From positions 8,225,407-8,289,406 of the forward strand of contig NC_047082.1 in assembly GCF_902459465.1 (NCBI RefSeq): a DNA stretch of 64,000 bases, given 5' to 3'. Numbering within the stretch: position 1 is the stretch's first letter; each line of letters starts with the position of its first letter. The notes under the pieces are model-generated. The model searched no databases. It saw nothing but the letters and a program-made list of their open reading frames with translations, and had not been told where the DNA came from. The translations under genes and the position numbers were made by a program. This stretch comes from Asterias rubens. Taxonomy: Eukaryota; Echinodermata; Asteroidea; Forcipulatida; Asteriidae. Of the stretch, positions 22,601-31,324 are shown one piece after another.

Positions 22601-24199
22601 TACTTCCTTGAGGGAAATGTATGTCTTGGAACTTTGCAAAGGGCACCACAGTAAAAGCACAGGGCACCATGGCAAATGCTGAGAGTGCTGTGAATTATTT
22701 TGCGACCTGCATACTTTTTTTGATCATCATTGGTAGATCAGATATTTGCAAAACTCTATATCTATTGTACAATTTGAGCAAATACTATCTATTTTGAACT
22801 CACCATTTTGAGATATTTTTTGTATGTTAGAACCTATACTCTGTGTCAACCTGTTGTAGTCTGCGGTGGAGCTGTTTCTGCCTGTTCAACAAACCAAAAA
22901 ATACAAAATAATAATAAAGAGGCTTCGTATATAAAGCGCTCATATCCATCACTCAGTGACGCTCAAGGCACTTTAACATTCAGTATTTTCCTGCAAGGTA
23001 TGTAGGACTACGTTTGAATTATGAGACCTACTCCTTTCACACAGCACGATGGAATGGTTACAAGTTGCAGTGGCGTAATATGCAGCCATTCAAACCAGGA
23101 ACACTGGGGCGAACCCCATTAAGTGCACTGTGCATTACACAACACACACGATCAATGGCTTCACGTCTCATCCGAAGGACAAAGCATAATGGTTTTGAAA
23201 GTGTTTTGCTTATTGACACAGGTGTCACGACTGGGACTCGAACCCACACTCTGCTGATCACAAACACTAGATCTTGAGTTCGATACCCTAAACTAAGCTT
23301 GGGCGATATCACAACATTATCGAATATCGCGATATTAATTTGGAAACGATTTTGATATCGGATGGATTTGGTTTTAATCGAAATATCGCGATATATCGCG
23401 ATATATCGCAGTAATCGCGATAATCGCGATATATCGCAATATCGATTAAATATCGCGATGTATTTGCTAGCTGAGACATCTTGCACCCCATAGGTTTGGA
23501 GTAAAAGCAGAAGAATAGGTCATTAGAACACCTCTCTTAAGCTATGACTGTCTCTTCTACAACTTTCACTTGGAGTTTGAAGACTGATGATGTCAAATTT
23601 CATTAATCGCGATTATATCGAATATCGCGATATATTGTCGGCGATATATCGTGAATAAAATAAATCGATATCGCCCAAGCTTACTCTAAACCACTAGGCC
23701 ATGACACACCACACGTGAACCACAATTGGACTGATGATTGGTATAGAGCTACAAGGAGTTATACAAAGGGAAAGATAAGCTGTAATTCAACAAAGTGTCA
23801 TGCAGGGGTCCGTACAAAAATTAATGACAATTGAACATGAAAATAACAAACATTTAGTAGATGTAGATCATGCAGAGATGCAGAAAAAGACTAAAATACA
23901 TTTGACAGTTAGCCAAAGATGAAAGAAAACAAGAACGTCAGCTGCTCAACTGACAAGGTGCATGTCTGAAATTGCAAACTGAGTTTCCTAAGATTCTTCA
24001 TTTTAGTTTTTCAACTAATTGTATTAGCTAACAACAATTAGTATAATGTTTGACATCACAAAACTTCTAAAGACAGTTAGCCCAAGGATTGTCTACCTGC
24101 TGATCCAGATGAGTACGTGGAATAACCTCCATCATTGTACCCACCTCCACCTACTCCTCCTCCTCCAGTTCCTCCGAAGTCCCCCTTACCAAACGACAT
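16594..24199 (-). CDS. STX7/STX12-like: Syntaxin-7/12-class Qa-SNARE
   Basis: Ten exons encode 293 residues: 24199-24097, 22881-22804, 22319-22250, 21714-21615, 21341-21204, 20875-20832, 20517-20424, 19102-19030, 18495-18413 and a last exon, either 17893-17795 or 16692-16594. All phases agree. The protein starts MSFGKGDFGG with a Gly-rich head. The N-terminal helical (Habc-like) region spans exons 2-5 (NRLTQSIGSNIQKISQNV, HYTNQLAKDTNRMLKDL). The SNARE motif runs from about residue 196 to 258 with the zero-layer Gln at 229 in HEQGDMIDSIEANVESAEVH, then a basic stretch and a C-terminal membrane anchor. Family members drive endosomal and lysosomal fusion. The Gly-rich head makes it longer than vertebrate STX7 (261 residues). 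STX7 and STX12 both descend from this class, so a single symbol is not justified. Confidence 0.92.
16792..16944. mobile_element. Palindromic MITE, GATTTCACAAAGAGTTAGGAC family
   Basis: Ends CTGGGGTGGATTTCACAAAG and CTTTGTGAAATCGACCCCAG are inverted. The inside is a chain of TTAGGACTAG/CTAGTCCTAA pairs around CCATGCAATTTG. Other copies lie at 21836-21971 and 52175-52343. It sits in the intron or 3' region between the two alternative syntaxin last exons. Confidence 0.88.
17795..17893 (-). CDS. Syntaxin alternative last exon, proximal copy
   Basis: Acceptor GTTGATAG followed by SKARRKKIM, a hydrophobic core, IIYFAIPKN and TAG; 33 codons exactly like the distal copy 1.1 kb downstream. Splicing to this one is the shorter choice. 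Both are intact, so neither looks like a pseudo-exon. Confidence 0.87.
   Translation of the reverse strand, partial: SKARRKKIMIVICCVVLLAIIGIIIYFAIPKN
18135..18285 (-). mobile_element. tRNA-headed SINE, minus orientation
   Basis: Read on the minus strand it has GTGACCGAGCGGTTAAGATC (A-box-like) followed about 50 bp later by a decayed B box, then a CCAAGCCTTGGCACTTGTG block. The same head is seen at 23220-23716. It lies in the syntaxin intron between exon 9 and the proximal last exon. Confidence 0.65.
18549..18812. mobile_element. MITE, AAAGCCATTGGACACTTTCGG family
   Basis: Left end TAAAGCCATTGGACACTTTC and right end AAGTGTCCAATGGCTTTA are inverted. Shares CAAGGCCCACACAACTTC and CGTGTCATGACATGTGTTTA with the second copy at 54895-55291. 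Confidence 0.85.
18846..18930. repeat. Telomere-like interstitial tract
   Basis: Degenerate (CCCTAA)n with CCCTTA and CCTTAA variants over about 85 bp in a syntaxin intron. Metazoan telomeres use TTAGGG; here the tract is imperfect and internal. Confidence 0.75.
19190..20445 (-). repeat. Minisatellite of nine ~140 bp units that includes the syntaxin exon 7 end and donor
   Basis: Units start at CACTTGACAGGTTT, near 19207, 19347, 19487, 19628, 19768, 19908, 20048, 20189 and 20329. Each ends with a copy of the last ~22 bases of syntaxin exon 7 plus its donor (minus strand: CAGCTCAAGAAACTTGAG|GT). Units alternate between two types, one with AAGAAACTTGAG (identical to the exon) and one with CGGAACTTGAG (CTGGAACTTGAG in unit 8), so the array is a dimeric higher-order repeat of ~281 bp. 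The ninth unit is joined to the real exon. Confidence 0.92.
21066..21135 (-). pseudogene. Decayed duplicate of syntaxin exon 5
   Basis: On the minus strand it reads QEAAKNDLERVKSDR, aligning with REAAQKEREGVKRVR at the end of exon 5 (21341-21204), followed by the same TTCAGGATTGGC. The frame breaks near the end and the GTAAGT donor is replaced by GTCTTT. It lies 70 bp downstream of the real exon: a tandem exon duplication that failed. Confidence 0.7.
21836..21971. mobile_element. Palindromic MITE, GATTTCACAAAGAGTTAGGAC family
   Basis: Inverted ends CTGGTGTCGATTTCACAAAG and TTGGTGAAATCCACCCCAG, with the same core as 16792-16944 in the opposite orientation (ACTAGTCCTAGGAGATATAC first). Confidence 0.87.
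22905..23293 (-). mobile_element. Long SINE-like element, 3' part on the minus strand
   Basis: Read on the minus strand, a tRNA-like head (AGTCCCAGTCGTGACACC region with a B box GGTTCGAGTCC at about 23231-23242) is followed by TTCGGATGAGACGTGAAG and, towards 22905, TAAAGTGCCTTGAGCGTCAC and TATAAAGCG, which is a typical tail of such dispersed repeats. The head continues at 23692-23716 beyond an inserted element. Confidence 0.65.
23294..23683. mobile_element. hAT-type MITE inserted in the SINE head
   Basis: Perfect 17-bp terminal inverted repeats TAAGCTTGGGCGATATC at both ends and an 8-bp near-perfect target duplication (CCCTAAAC at 23286-23293, CTCTAAAC at 23684-23691). The inner part is dense in ATCGCGATATATCGCGATAT. 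An 8-bp duplication and the GGGCGATA terminus fit the hAT superfamily. No transposase is present. Confidence 0.88.
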
Positions 24200-25060
24200 C
24201 TTCTCTCTCTCTCTCTCTCGCTGCCTTCTTCAAGAAAGATTCCTTCGACGCTGATTGGGGTTAATAACTTGCGATGGTCCAACTTCAGGATTGGTCCAAT
24301 GTATCTTTTTCTCTTTGCCGCTTGACTAAAAGGTCATCCTAGGTCGTCATGATTTGAATCGAGATTTGAAAACTGCAAACTGAAAGAAACGAAACAAATT
24401 TTGTCAATTATCAGGGCACGATTTTGCGGGGAACACCAACAAGAAATGTTGACAATCACTGGCCTCGGACCCTGACCACGGATCACATTACATGTAAATC
24501 AAAGCGTATGACACTGATGAGAAGAAGTTTTAATTTTGGTTGATTTTTTTAACATGGATGGAGGAAGAAATAGAAATGTGAACATGATCATGATCAAGTG
24601 TACTCACTGTTACATGTTTAGTGTATGCATGGAGGTAGGGGTGTATGTAAGATTTGTTTTACTTGTGACAAGGCCAGGTATGGTATTAATTAGTTCTTGA
24701 AGTTAACAGTGCACACACCCGACCCCAGGTGAGAGGAAGTACGTGAGGGATCGATGACGTCATGTCACAAAAATCCGCATTGTTGTTTTGTGGCCACAGT
24801 CACACTGTTCTCTGACTCAGTCACTTGATGATGATCGTGACTTGTCGAAATAATATGTCAAATTCAACACCCAGAATTTCGGCGACCCAGTCAATACAAT
24901 ATTCTCATTTTATTTCACTGGAAAACTTGCCCAGTGGTTCAGACGATGACACAATAGTTTACCAAATAAAAATCCGATCTTTGAAGATCACCTTAGAAAG
25001 GTAATTATAACGACCAGATAGAAAACAACTTACCGTACACGCAGGAGTGGGAGTGTTTGC
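24200..25060 (-). promoter_or_regulatory. Probable syntaxin 5'UTR with an upstream noncoding exon
   Basis: On the minus strand, TGCGTGTACG|GTAAGTTG at 25034 is a strong donor and CTTTCAGTTTGCAG at about 24380 a strong acceptor 180 bp before the ATG. A noncoding first exon ending at 25034 spliced over a ~650-bp intron is likely. A (CT)n tract directly precedes the start codon. Confidence 0.5.
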
Positions 25061-25339
25061 ACAATAAAATCTGTACAGATCTCTGACGAAAGAGGGCGCC
25101 CTAAAGATCATTTAATTCATAACTCTTGAGGGCCCCTTGGAGAGTTCGAGATGTTCCTGTTTACTTCTTCTGCAAGTTCTCATGGTTTTGCCGTTCTCTG
25201 GAGTACCATGGTCTCTGGAGTCTGGTTCGTTTCAATTTCTACATTCAATGGATTGAGTATGTCAAATACCATTTTCTACCAAAAGAATATTGTCATTATT
25301 TGTAACTTAAATTAAATCGGTTCATTCATCATAAAACTG

Positions 25340-25700
25340 CTATTAATTATCAACACGGACCAGATCAACTCGAGTCAAACCGTAGGGAAACCAAACTCTC
25401 AGTCTCACTAGAAAATCTTCAACAATTTCGTTCACCCACCCTTCAACCAATAAGGACTGTTACAAATTGTCCTTTGTTCCAAGATCACTTGTTGAATGGA
25501 AAAGAGAAACTCCTTCAATAGACTCATTCAAGACGAGGCTAGATAAAATCCAAAAAACCACTTTCATAAGCCAAGGGGAGCTCACCACGTTTTGTAGAGA
25601 TACGTATATCTATATTATAGATAAATCATGACATATTTTTCCTAAAAAGTTAATAAAAAGTGTAGGCCTATTACTATACCAATTAATTATTAATTAAAAA
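25340..25700 (+). pseudogene. 3' end of a non-LTR retrotransposon reverse transcriptase (frameshifted remnant)
   Basis: Two adjacent frames give RRETKLSVSLENLQQFRSP and then KLSFVPRSLVEWKR ... SIDSFKTRLDKI, the typical C-terminal tail of LINE-type polyproteins, with a frameshift between them. It ends in an AT-rich tail (TAATTATTAATTAAAAAAAA). A dead 5'-truncated copy. Confidence 0.65.
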
Positions 25701-25704
25701 AAAG

Positions 25705-25825
25705 GAAAAGTTTCCGTATGGCGCCACCACTTTTTCATTCGATATGAAATAATATAGTATCTAATTTACCTCAATGAGATATCCCTTTTTGTAAAAAGGT
25801 GGTGGCGCCATACGGAAAGTTATCC
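25705..25825. mobile_element. Palindromic MITE with CTTTCCGTATGGCGCCACCAC ends
   Basis: AAGTTTCCGTATGGCGCCAC and its inverse GTGGCGCCATACGGAAAGTT flank a ~60 bp AT-rich loop. It abuts the retrotransposon tail just upstream. Confidence 0.85.
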
Positions 25826-26207
25826 CCCCAAAAAAATAATAGTTTCAGCGTGTCTTTATGAATGAGTTGATTGTGCTTACACTTGTATTGTAACTTGTTC
25901 CAACGAACTTGGAGAAAAAATCGGTCGTCCATAACTACACAAGTAGCCAGTACTACTACCAGTACTTGTCTGTTGTCAATTGTAATTGTATCACTTCTTT
26001 ATAAATTTATTGATCATTCATTAACTTTTGATTGACAAATAATTTGATACTAATTTAGTAACTGCTAATCATTGAACTGCCGTTTAGGTTGGACTGGACG
26101 TCAATGTGTCAACTTGGAATCATCGCTGTGGCAGAGGTACGTCCATCTTGTCATCTGTCGCCCTCGTGAGATTATGATTAGAACTGAAGATTAAACCCAT
26201 CAGTGCA

Positions 26208-26802
26208 ATGTCGGAACAGCGACTTGGGCATCAGATGCCGGATGGGACCATGAGGTTTGTCAGCGCTTCACGTCGGCGTTGCTGCTCATGGGTCTTGGTC
26301 GGCTGTGGTAGTGTGCTGTTGCTGATAGGTGTTACTCTCTTTGTGTTTGGTTTGGCACCGAGTGGTCGTGCCTTGTGGAGTCAAATAAAATGGCTCGGTG
26401 TTGCATGCGGAGGTGAGTTGAAACTTCAGAACTTTATCATCAAAATCTTGGCTCTTTATAGTCGTTTGTGAACGCTCCTAACGCTTTCATTTCTTTACCC
26501 CTTTCTGAATTTGTTCTTGTATAAAAAAGAGCTAAGACTGAATGACAATTGAACTGTTGTTAAAATTGCATCTCTGTAGTGAAGAGCATTTTGGTTTCAT
26601 AGACAGTGGCAAATACAAAGTCAGAGGGTGGGAAGGTGAGGGGCTTAAGCTGAGAGCTCTTGCCCCTCTCACCCAATCCCCCTCCCCCCTAAAAAAAACC
26701 TCCAAACCACCCCCAAACTAAAACATGAGATTGAAAAAATGACCAATTGATGACTTCAAGTTCATCAAATAGCCCCATGTCTTTTCCCCCACTTCCCCCC
26801 CC

Positions 26803-26833
<31 letters not shown>

Positions 26834-27469
26834 AACATGTGTGGTCACATTCTTCCTTTAGAGTAATGATACTTTTTCTGTCAACAGGGACTTTTCTGTA
26901 TGGTTCAAAAACTAAAATAAAAAACTAAAATATGATGTGTAAATTTATGTTGCAATACACTTTGTTGTTTTGACCCTCAGTTATTGGACTGGTTCTGCTG
27001 GTTGGATCTGTAGTGTTATACTTCAAAGCTACTGGAACCAAGGATGCCAGACAGTATCCAGTGGAAAGGGTTCATTCAAAAAGAATAGGCAAGTCAAATA
27101 ATGTTACTCTGCTTGCTTGCTTGCTTAAAAGGCACTGGACACTACTGGTAATTACTCAAAATAATTGTTCGCATAAAAAGCTACTTTAGACGAGCAAGGG
27201 AGAGCTATTGATAGTTGTGTATAATACATCAATTGAGAAAACTGGTCTTTGACAATTGCCTTTAGAGGCACAGTATAGATTGATAACTATTCAAAAATTG
27301 TTGACAACAAAAACTTACCATTAGGGAAGCACTGCTGCTGTTGACAGGGAAACAAATGAACTTTATCTGCTTTTGTCCTCCAATAGGTGAGCACAGAAAG
27401 TCCACTTCAAGCAACAAACATAAAGAGAGTGTCAACAGACGTCAGGAGACGGTCAACAGCTGTAATTAG
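26208..27469 (+). CDS. Small two-pass membrane protein, unrecognised
   Basis: Exons 26208-26412, 26981-27088 and 27387-27469 give 131 residues. The second intron would use a GC donor (ATAG|GCAAGT, otherwise a perfect match to U1) and the acceptor CCAATAG. Residues 1-24 are polar, ending SRRRCC (cytosolic, possibly palmitoylated); transmembrane segments lie at about 28-50 and 62-83; the tail is basic (KRIGEHRKS..NKHKESVNRRQE). The end of the tail and the stop codon fall in a 21-bp minisatellite (27429-27590). If the last exon were instead read in the next frame, it would stay open to 27656 as a heptapeptide repeat; the GC-donor phase argues against that. I do not recognise the family. Confidence 0.65.
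27126..27266. mobile_element. Short internally deleted GGCAGTGGACACTATTGG element
   Basis: Has AAAAGGCACTGGACACTACT at the left and CTGGTCTTTGACAATTGCCT at the right, but only ~140 bp between them. It lies 38 bp after the second exon of the two-pass protein gene. Confidence 0.75.
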
Positions 27470-27590
27470 AGTGTCAACGCCGTCAATAGACTGTCAAGGG
27501 TCGTCCAGAGAGTGTCAACGGCCGTCAAGAGATTGTCAACAGCCGTCAAGAGAGTTTAAACAGACATCAAGAGACTGTCAAAGGGTCATT
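27429..27590 (+). repeat. 21-bp minisatellite overlapping a coding 3' end
   Basis: About eight units of the form GAGAGTGTCAACAGCCGTCAA. The first two units are inside the coding region of the two-pass protein and provide its last ~14 codons and the stop. Confidence 0.8.
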
Positions 27591-27861
27591 CTTTCTGGTA
27601 ATTTTCAGACCATCTTCAGGGGATTCCGATATCTTTTTCTACAGTCCTACCCATAAAGGAGACGATTAAGAGCTGTAATGCATTGATTGAGATGTGTGCC
27701 TTTTTAACTGTTTATTTGCAGAAATGTTTGATTACAAGACGTTTTAAAAAGAAACTATTTATGACCTTCCTTAAGGCCTTGTACTCAACAGTACCTATCC
27801 TACATCTTACAAGAGTCCAGTACCTATCCTACATCTTACAAGGGTCCAAATGTTATGCCTC

Positions 27862-28138
27862 AAAGGCACTGGACACTATTGGTAATTATTCAAAATGGTT
27901 GTTAGCATAAAATATTACGTGGTAACGAGCAATGGAGAGCTGTTGATAGTATAAAACACTGTGAGAAATGGCTTCCTCTGAAATGTAGTCTTTTAGAGAG
28001 AGGTAATTTCAGCTGAAAACCTTCTTTCATTAATCTCTTGCAGATTCGATTTTATTTTATGCATACGCTGGGATACACCAAATGAGAGTACATGTACTGG
28101 TCTTGACAATTACGAAAGGTGTCCCGACCAGTGCCTTT
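27862..28138. mobile_element. GGCAGTGGACACTATTGG element
   Basis: Begins CAAAGGCACTGGACACTATT and ends CCAGTGCCTTTAA; inner GTTAGCATAAAATATTACG and CTTTCATTAATCTC as in the family. Probably 3' of the two-pass protein gene. Confidence 0.8.
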
Positions 28139-28535
28139 AAGTAAAATCAAAGGTTCCTTATTGATATTGTTATCTTATAATTGCCTTCGTTCATTAATGA
28201 AATAATATATTTTTTCATCGGGTGATGTATTTTTGTAAAAGATATTTATATTTGTATACACATTAATATTTATGTTATACTACAGATCGCCAAGAGTAAC
28301 AATACATTATTCTGTATTCTTGTAAGATTCGATGCTGTTTTGTTGTACCCCATTTTAATAAAAGATCACTGAAGTCTTTCCAAATTTTGTTTGGTTTCCA
28401 ACTTTTTGTCTGCAGTTTTGTTTGTAAAAGCTGGAGTTAGAACATAAGTTCATGGTGCACCATCAAAACTGTAGTCGAATAAATTGCTCTATTCTTGCCT
28501 GGTCAGTCGCGAAAACTGTGTCCTCGAGCAAGACA

Positions 28536-30462
28536 CTTTATCCCTTTATCATAAATGCTTCTCTCCACACAGGAGTACAATAGGGTACTAGCAAGGCACT
28601 TTATTGGGTTTCAGCTAGGCATTGGAGCTATGCGCTTTTTCATAAATGGTTCTCTCCACACAGGAGTACAATCGGGTACTAGCAAGGCACTTTATTGGGT
28701 TTCAGCAAGGCATTGGAGCAAGTCACTTTATCATTAATGCTTCTCTCCACACAGGATTACAATAGGGTACTAGCAAGGCACTTTTTGGTTACCAGCAAGG
28801 CACTCGAGCAAGACACTTTATCATAAATGCTTCTCTCCACACAGGAGTACAATAGGATACTAGCAAGGCACTTTTTGGTTACCAGCAAGGCATTCGAGCA
28901 AGTCACTTTATCATAAATGCTTCTCTCCGCACAAGAGTACAATAGGGTACTAGCAAGGCACTTTTTGGTTACCAACAAGGCACTCGAGCAAGACACTTTA
29001 TCATAAATGCTTCTCTCCACACAGGAGTACAATTGGGTACTAGCAAGGCACTTTATTGGGTTTCAGCAAGGCATTGGAGCTATGCGCTTTTCATAAATGC
29101 TTCTCTCCACACAGGAGTACAATAGGGTATTAGCAAGGCACTTTATTGGGTTTCAGCAAGGCATTGGAGCTATGCGCTTTTTCATAAATGCTTCTCTCCA
29201 CACAGGAGTACAATAGGGTACCAGCAAGGCACTTTATTGGGTTTCAGCAAGGCATTGGAGCTATGCGCTTTTTCATAATGCTTCTCTCCGCACAGGAGTA
29301 CAATTGGGTACTAGCAAGGCACTTTATTGGTTTCAGCAAGGCATTCGGAGCTATGCTTTTCATAAATGCTTCTCTCCACACAGGAGTACAATAGGGTACT
29401 AGCAAGGCACTTTATTGGGTTTCAGCAAGGCATTGGAGCTATGCGCTTTATCATAAATGCTTCTCTCCGCACAAGAGTACAATAGGGTACTAGCAAGGCA
29501 CTTTTTGGTTACCAACAAGGCACTCGAGCAAGACACTTTATCATAAATGCTTCTCTCCACACAGGAGTACAATTGGGTACTAGCAAGGCACTTTATTGGG
29601 TTTCAGCAAGGCATTGGAGCTATGCGCTTTTCATAAATGCTTCTCTCCACACAGGAGTACAATAGGGTATTAGCAAGGCACTTTATTGGGTTTCAGCAAG
29701 GCATTGGAGCTATGCGCTTTTTCATAAATGCTTCTCTCCACACAGGAGTACAATAGGGTACCAGCAAGGCACTTTATTGGGTTTCAGCAAGGCATTGGAG
29801 CTATGCGCTTTTTCATAAATGCTTCTCTCCGCACAGGAGTACAATTGGGTACTAGCAAGGCACTTTATTGGGTTTCAGCAAGGCATTGGAGCTATGCGCT
29901 TTTTCATAAATGCTTCTCTCCACACAGGAGTACAATAGGGTACCAGCAAGGCACTTTATTGGGTTTCAGCAAGGCATTGGAGCTATGCGCTTTTTCATAA
30001 ATGCTTCTCTCCGCACAGGAGTACAATAGGGTATTAGCAAGGCACTTTATTGGGTTTCAGCAAGGCATTGGAGCTATGCGCTTTTTCATAAATGCTAGGG
30101 TATTAGCAAGGCACTTTATTGGGTTTCAGCAAGGCATTGGAGCTATGCGCTTTTTCATAAATGCTTCTCTCCACACAGGAGTACAATAGGGTATTAGCAA
30201 GGCACTTTATTGGGTTTCAGCAAGGCATTGGAGCTATGCGCTTTTTCATAAATGCTTCTCTCCACACAGGAGTACAATAGGGTACCAGCAAGGCACTTTA
30301 TTGGGTTTCAGCAAGGCATTGGAGCTATGCGCTTTTTCATAAATGCTTCTCTCCGCACAGGAGTACAATTGGGTACTAGCAAGGCACTTTATTGGGTTTC
30401 AGCAAGGCATTGGAGCAAGTCACTTTATCATAAATGCTTCTCTCCGCACAGGAGTACAACAT
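28536..30462. repeat. Satellite-like tandem array, ~91 bp monomer, about 21 units
   Basis: Monomer: CATAAATGCTTCTCTCCACA, then GGAGTACAATAGGGTACTAG, CAAGGCACTTTATTGGGTTT, CAGCAAGGCATTGGAGCTAT, GCGCTTTTT. A second monomer type has GGCACTTTTTGGTTACCAAC and CACTCGAGCAAGACACTTTA. About 371 bp at 28906-29276 recur essentially unchanged at 29446-29816, 540 bp away. The flanks (TCCTCGAGCAAGACACTTTA before; GCGATGGACTGGCATCCTGT after) look like one dispersed repeat within which a segment was amplified. ORFs through it (MLLSTQEYNR...) are repeat by-products. Confidence 0.92.
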
Positions 30463-31324
30463 AGCGAGTAGTGAGAGTAACGTGCGATGGACTGGCATCC
30501 TGTGCAGGGGGAATAAAAATATTCTCAATCTTTTAATGCCAATGAAAACGAATATCAACTGTATCATGACCATATTATTTTTATAGCCTACCCCTGATAC
30601 AGTTTATTTCTGTTCTGGCGGATTACGTGTAATAAACCAACCAGACAACAATCTATGATAACCAAATAAATAATTCCAACCTTGGTAATAGATATGACCA
30701 AATCTCCAAACAATGTCAATAAATCCACAGAGATAGTGTCCAGGTTGGCTTACAGAGAACTACACTTATTTGGTTAATTCTTTGATATTATGTTGTTGGA
30801 AATGAGACGTCACATAATTGTTCGTGCAATCCTGCCTGCTTATTAACTGCTACAGGGGCGGAAGGTAGAAAATAGGCCGGAACGACTACTGTAGCTGTAG
30901 TGGACAGGGGAGACCTCTCGTTATAAACTTCGATCACTACCGCGGAGTGAGTTCTCATCCGGACTCAACGTTTCGAGCTTGCTCTAGTCATCGTCAGGAG
31001 ACTTGGTGGTCGGTGTTCTCCAACAATCAGTAGGTCTACATGCCTACTCTGGCATCACGCGATAATGTAGGGTAACGATTGGTATCTACTTGCCAGGTAC
31101 ATTGAGTTCTTTTAAGAGCTTGTCTGGATTACTGAGTGTTTGAAATCTTCAAAATAATCTCAGTTATTTGAACTCGATTGCCAAACTATGAATTCAAATC
31201 GTAGAAAAGTGTAACCGTTTCCAGTTGATTTGGCAAGGCCGTAGTGTTGGAGCTCCTGTGATGGAAACGGGTTAGTGTTAATGAGATGACGACACTTCAC
31301 TTTGACTTGGTTTAGGTTTTCAAG
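30463..31324 (+). other. Upstream region of the receptor gene
   Basis: About 860 bp between the tandem array and the receptor start codon. Should contain the promoter and 5'UTR; no TATA box or upstream exon could be fixed. A repeat-like piece GACTCAACGTTTCGAGCTTG lies at 30962. Confidence 0.35.

Noticed and set aside
28536-30462. CRISPR-like look of regularly spaced repeats
   Set aside because: No unique spacers between short repeats: the whole 91-bp unit repeats, and this is an intron-bearing animal genome.
28555-30464. Series of ORFs starting MLLSTQEYNR in the 91-bp array
   Set aside because: Arise because some units keep frame; frames differ from unit to unit and composition is that of the repeat.
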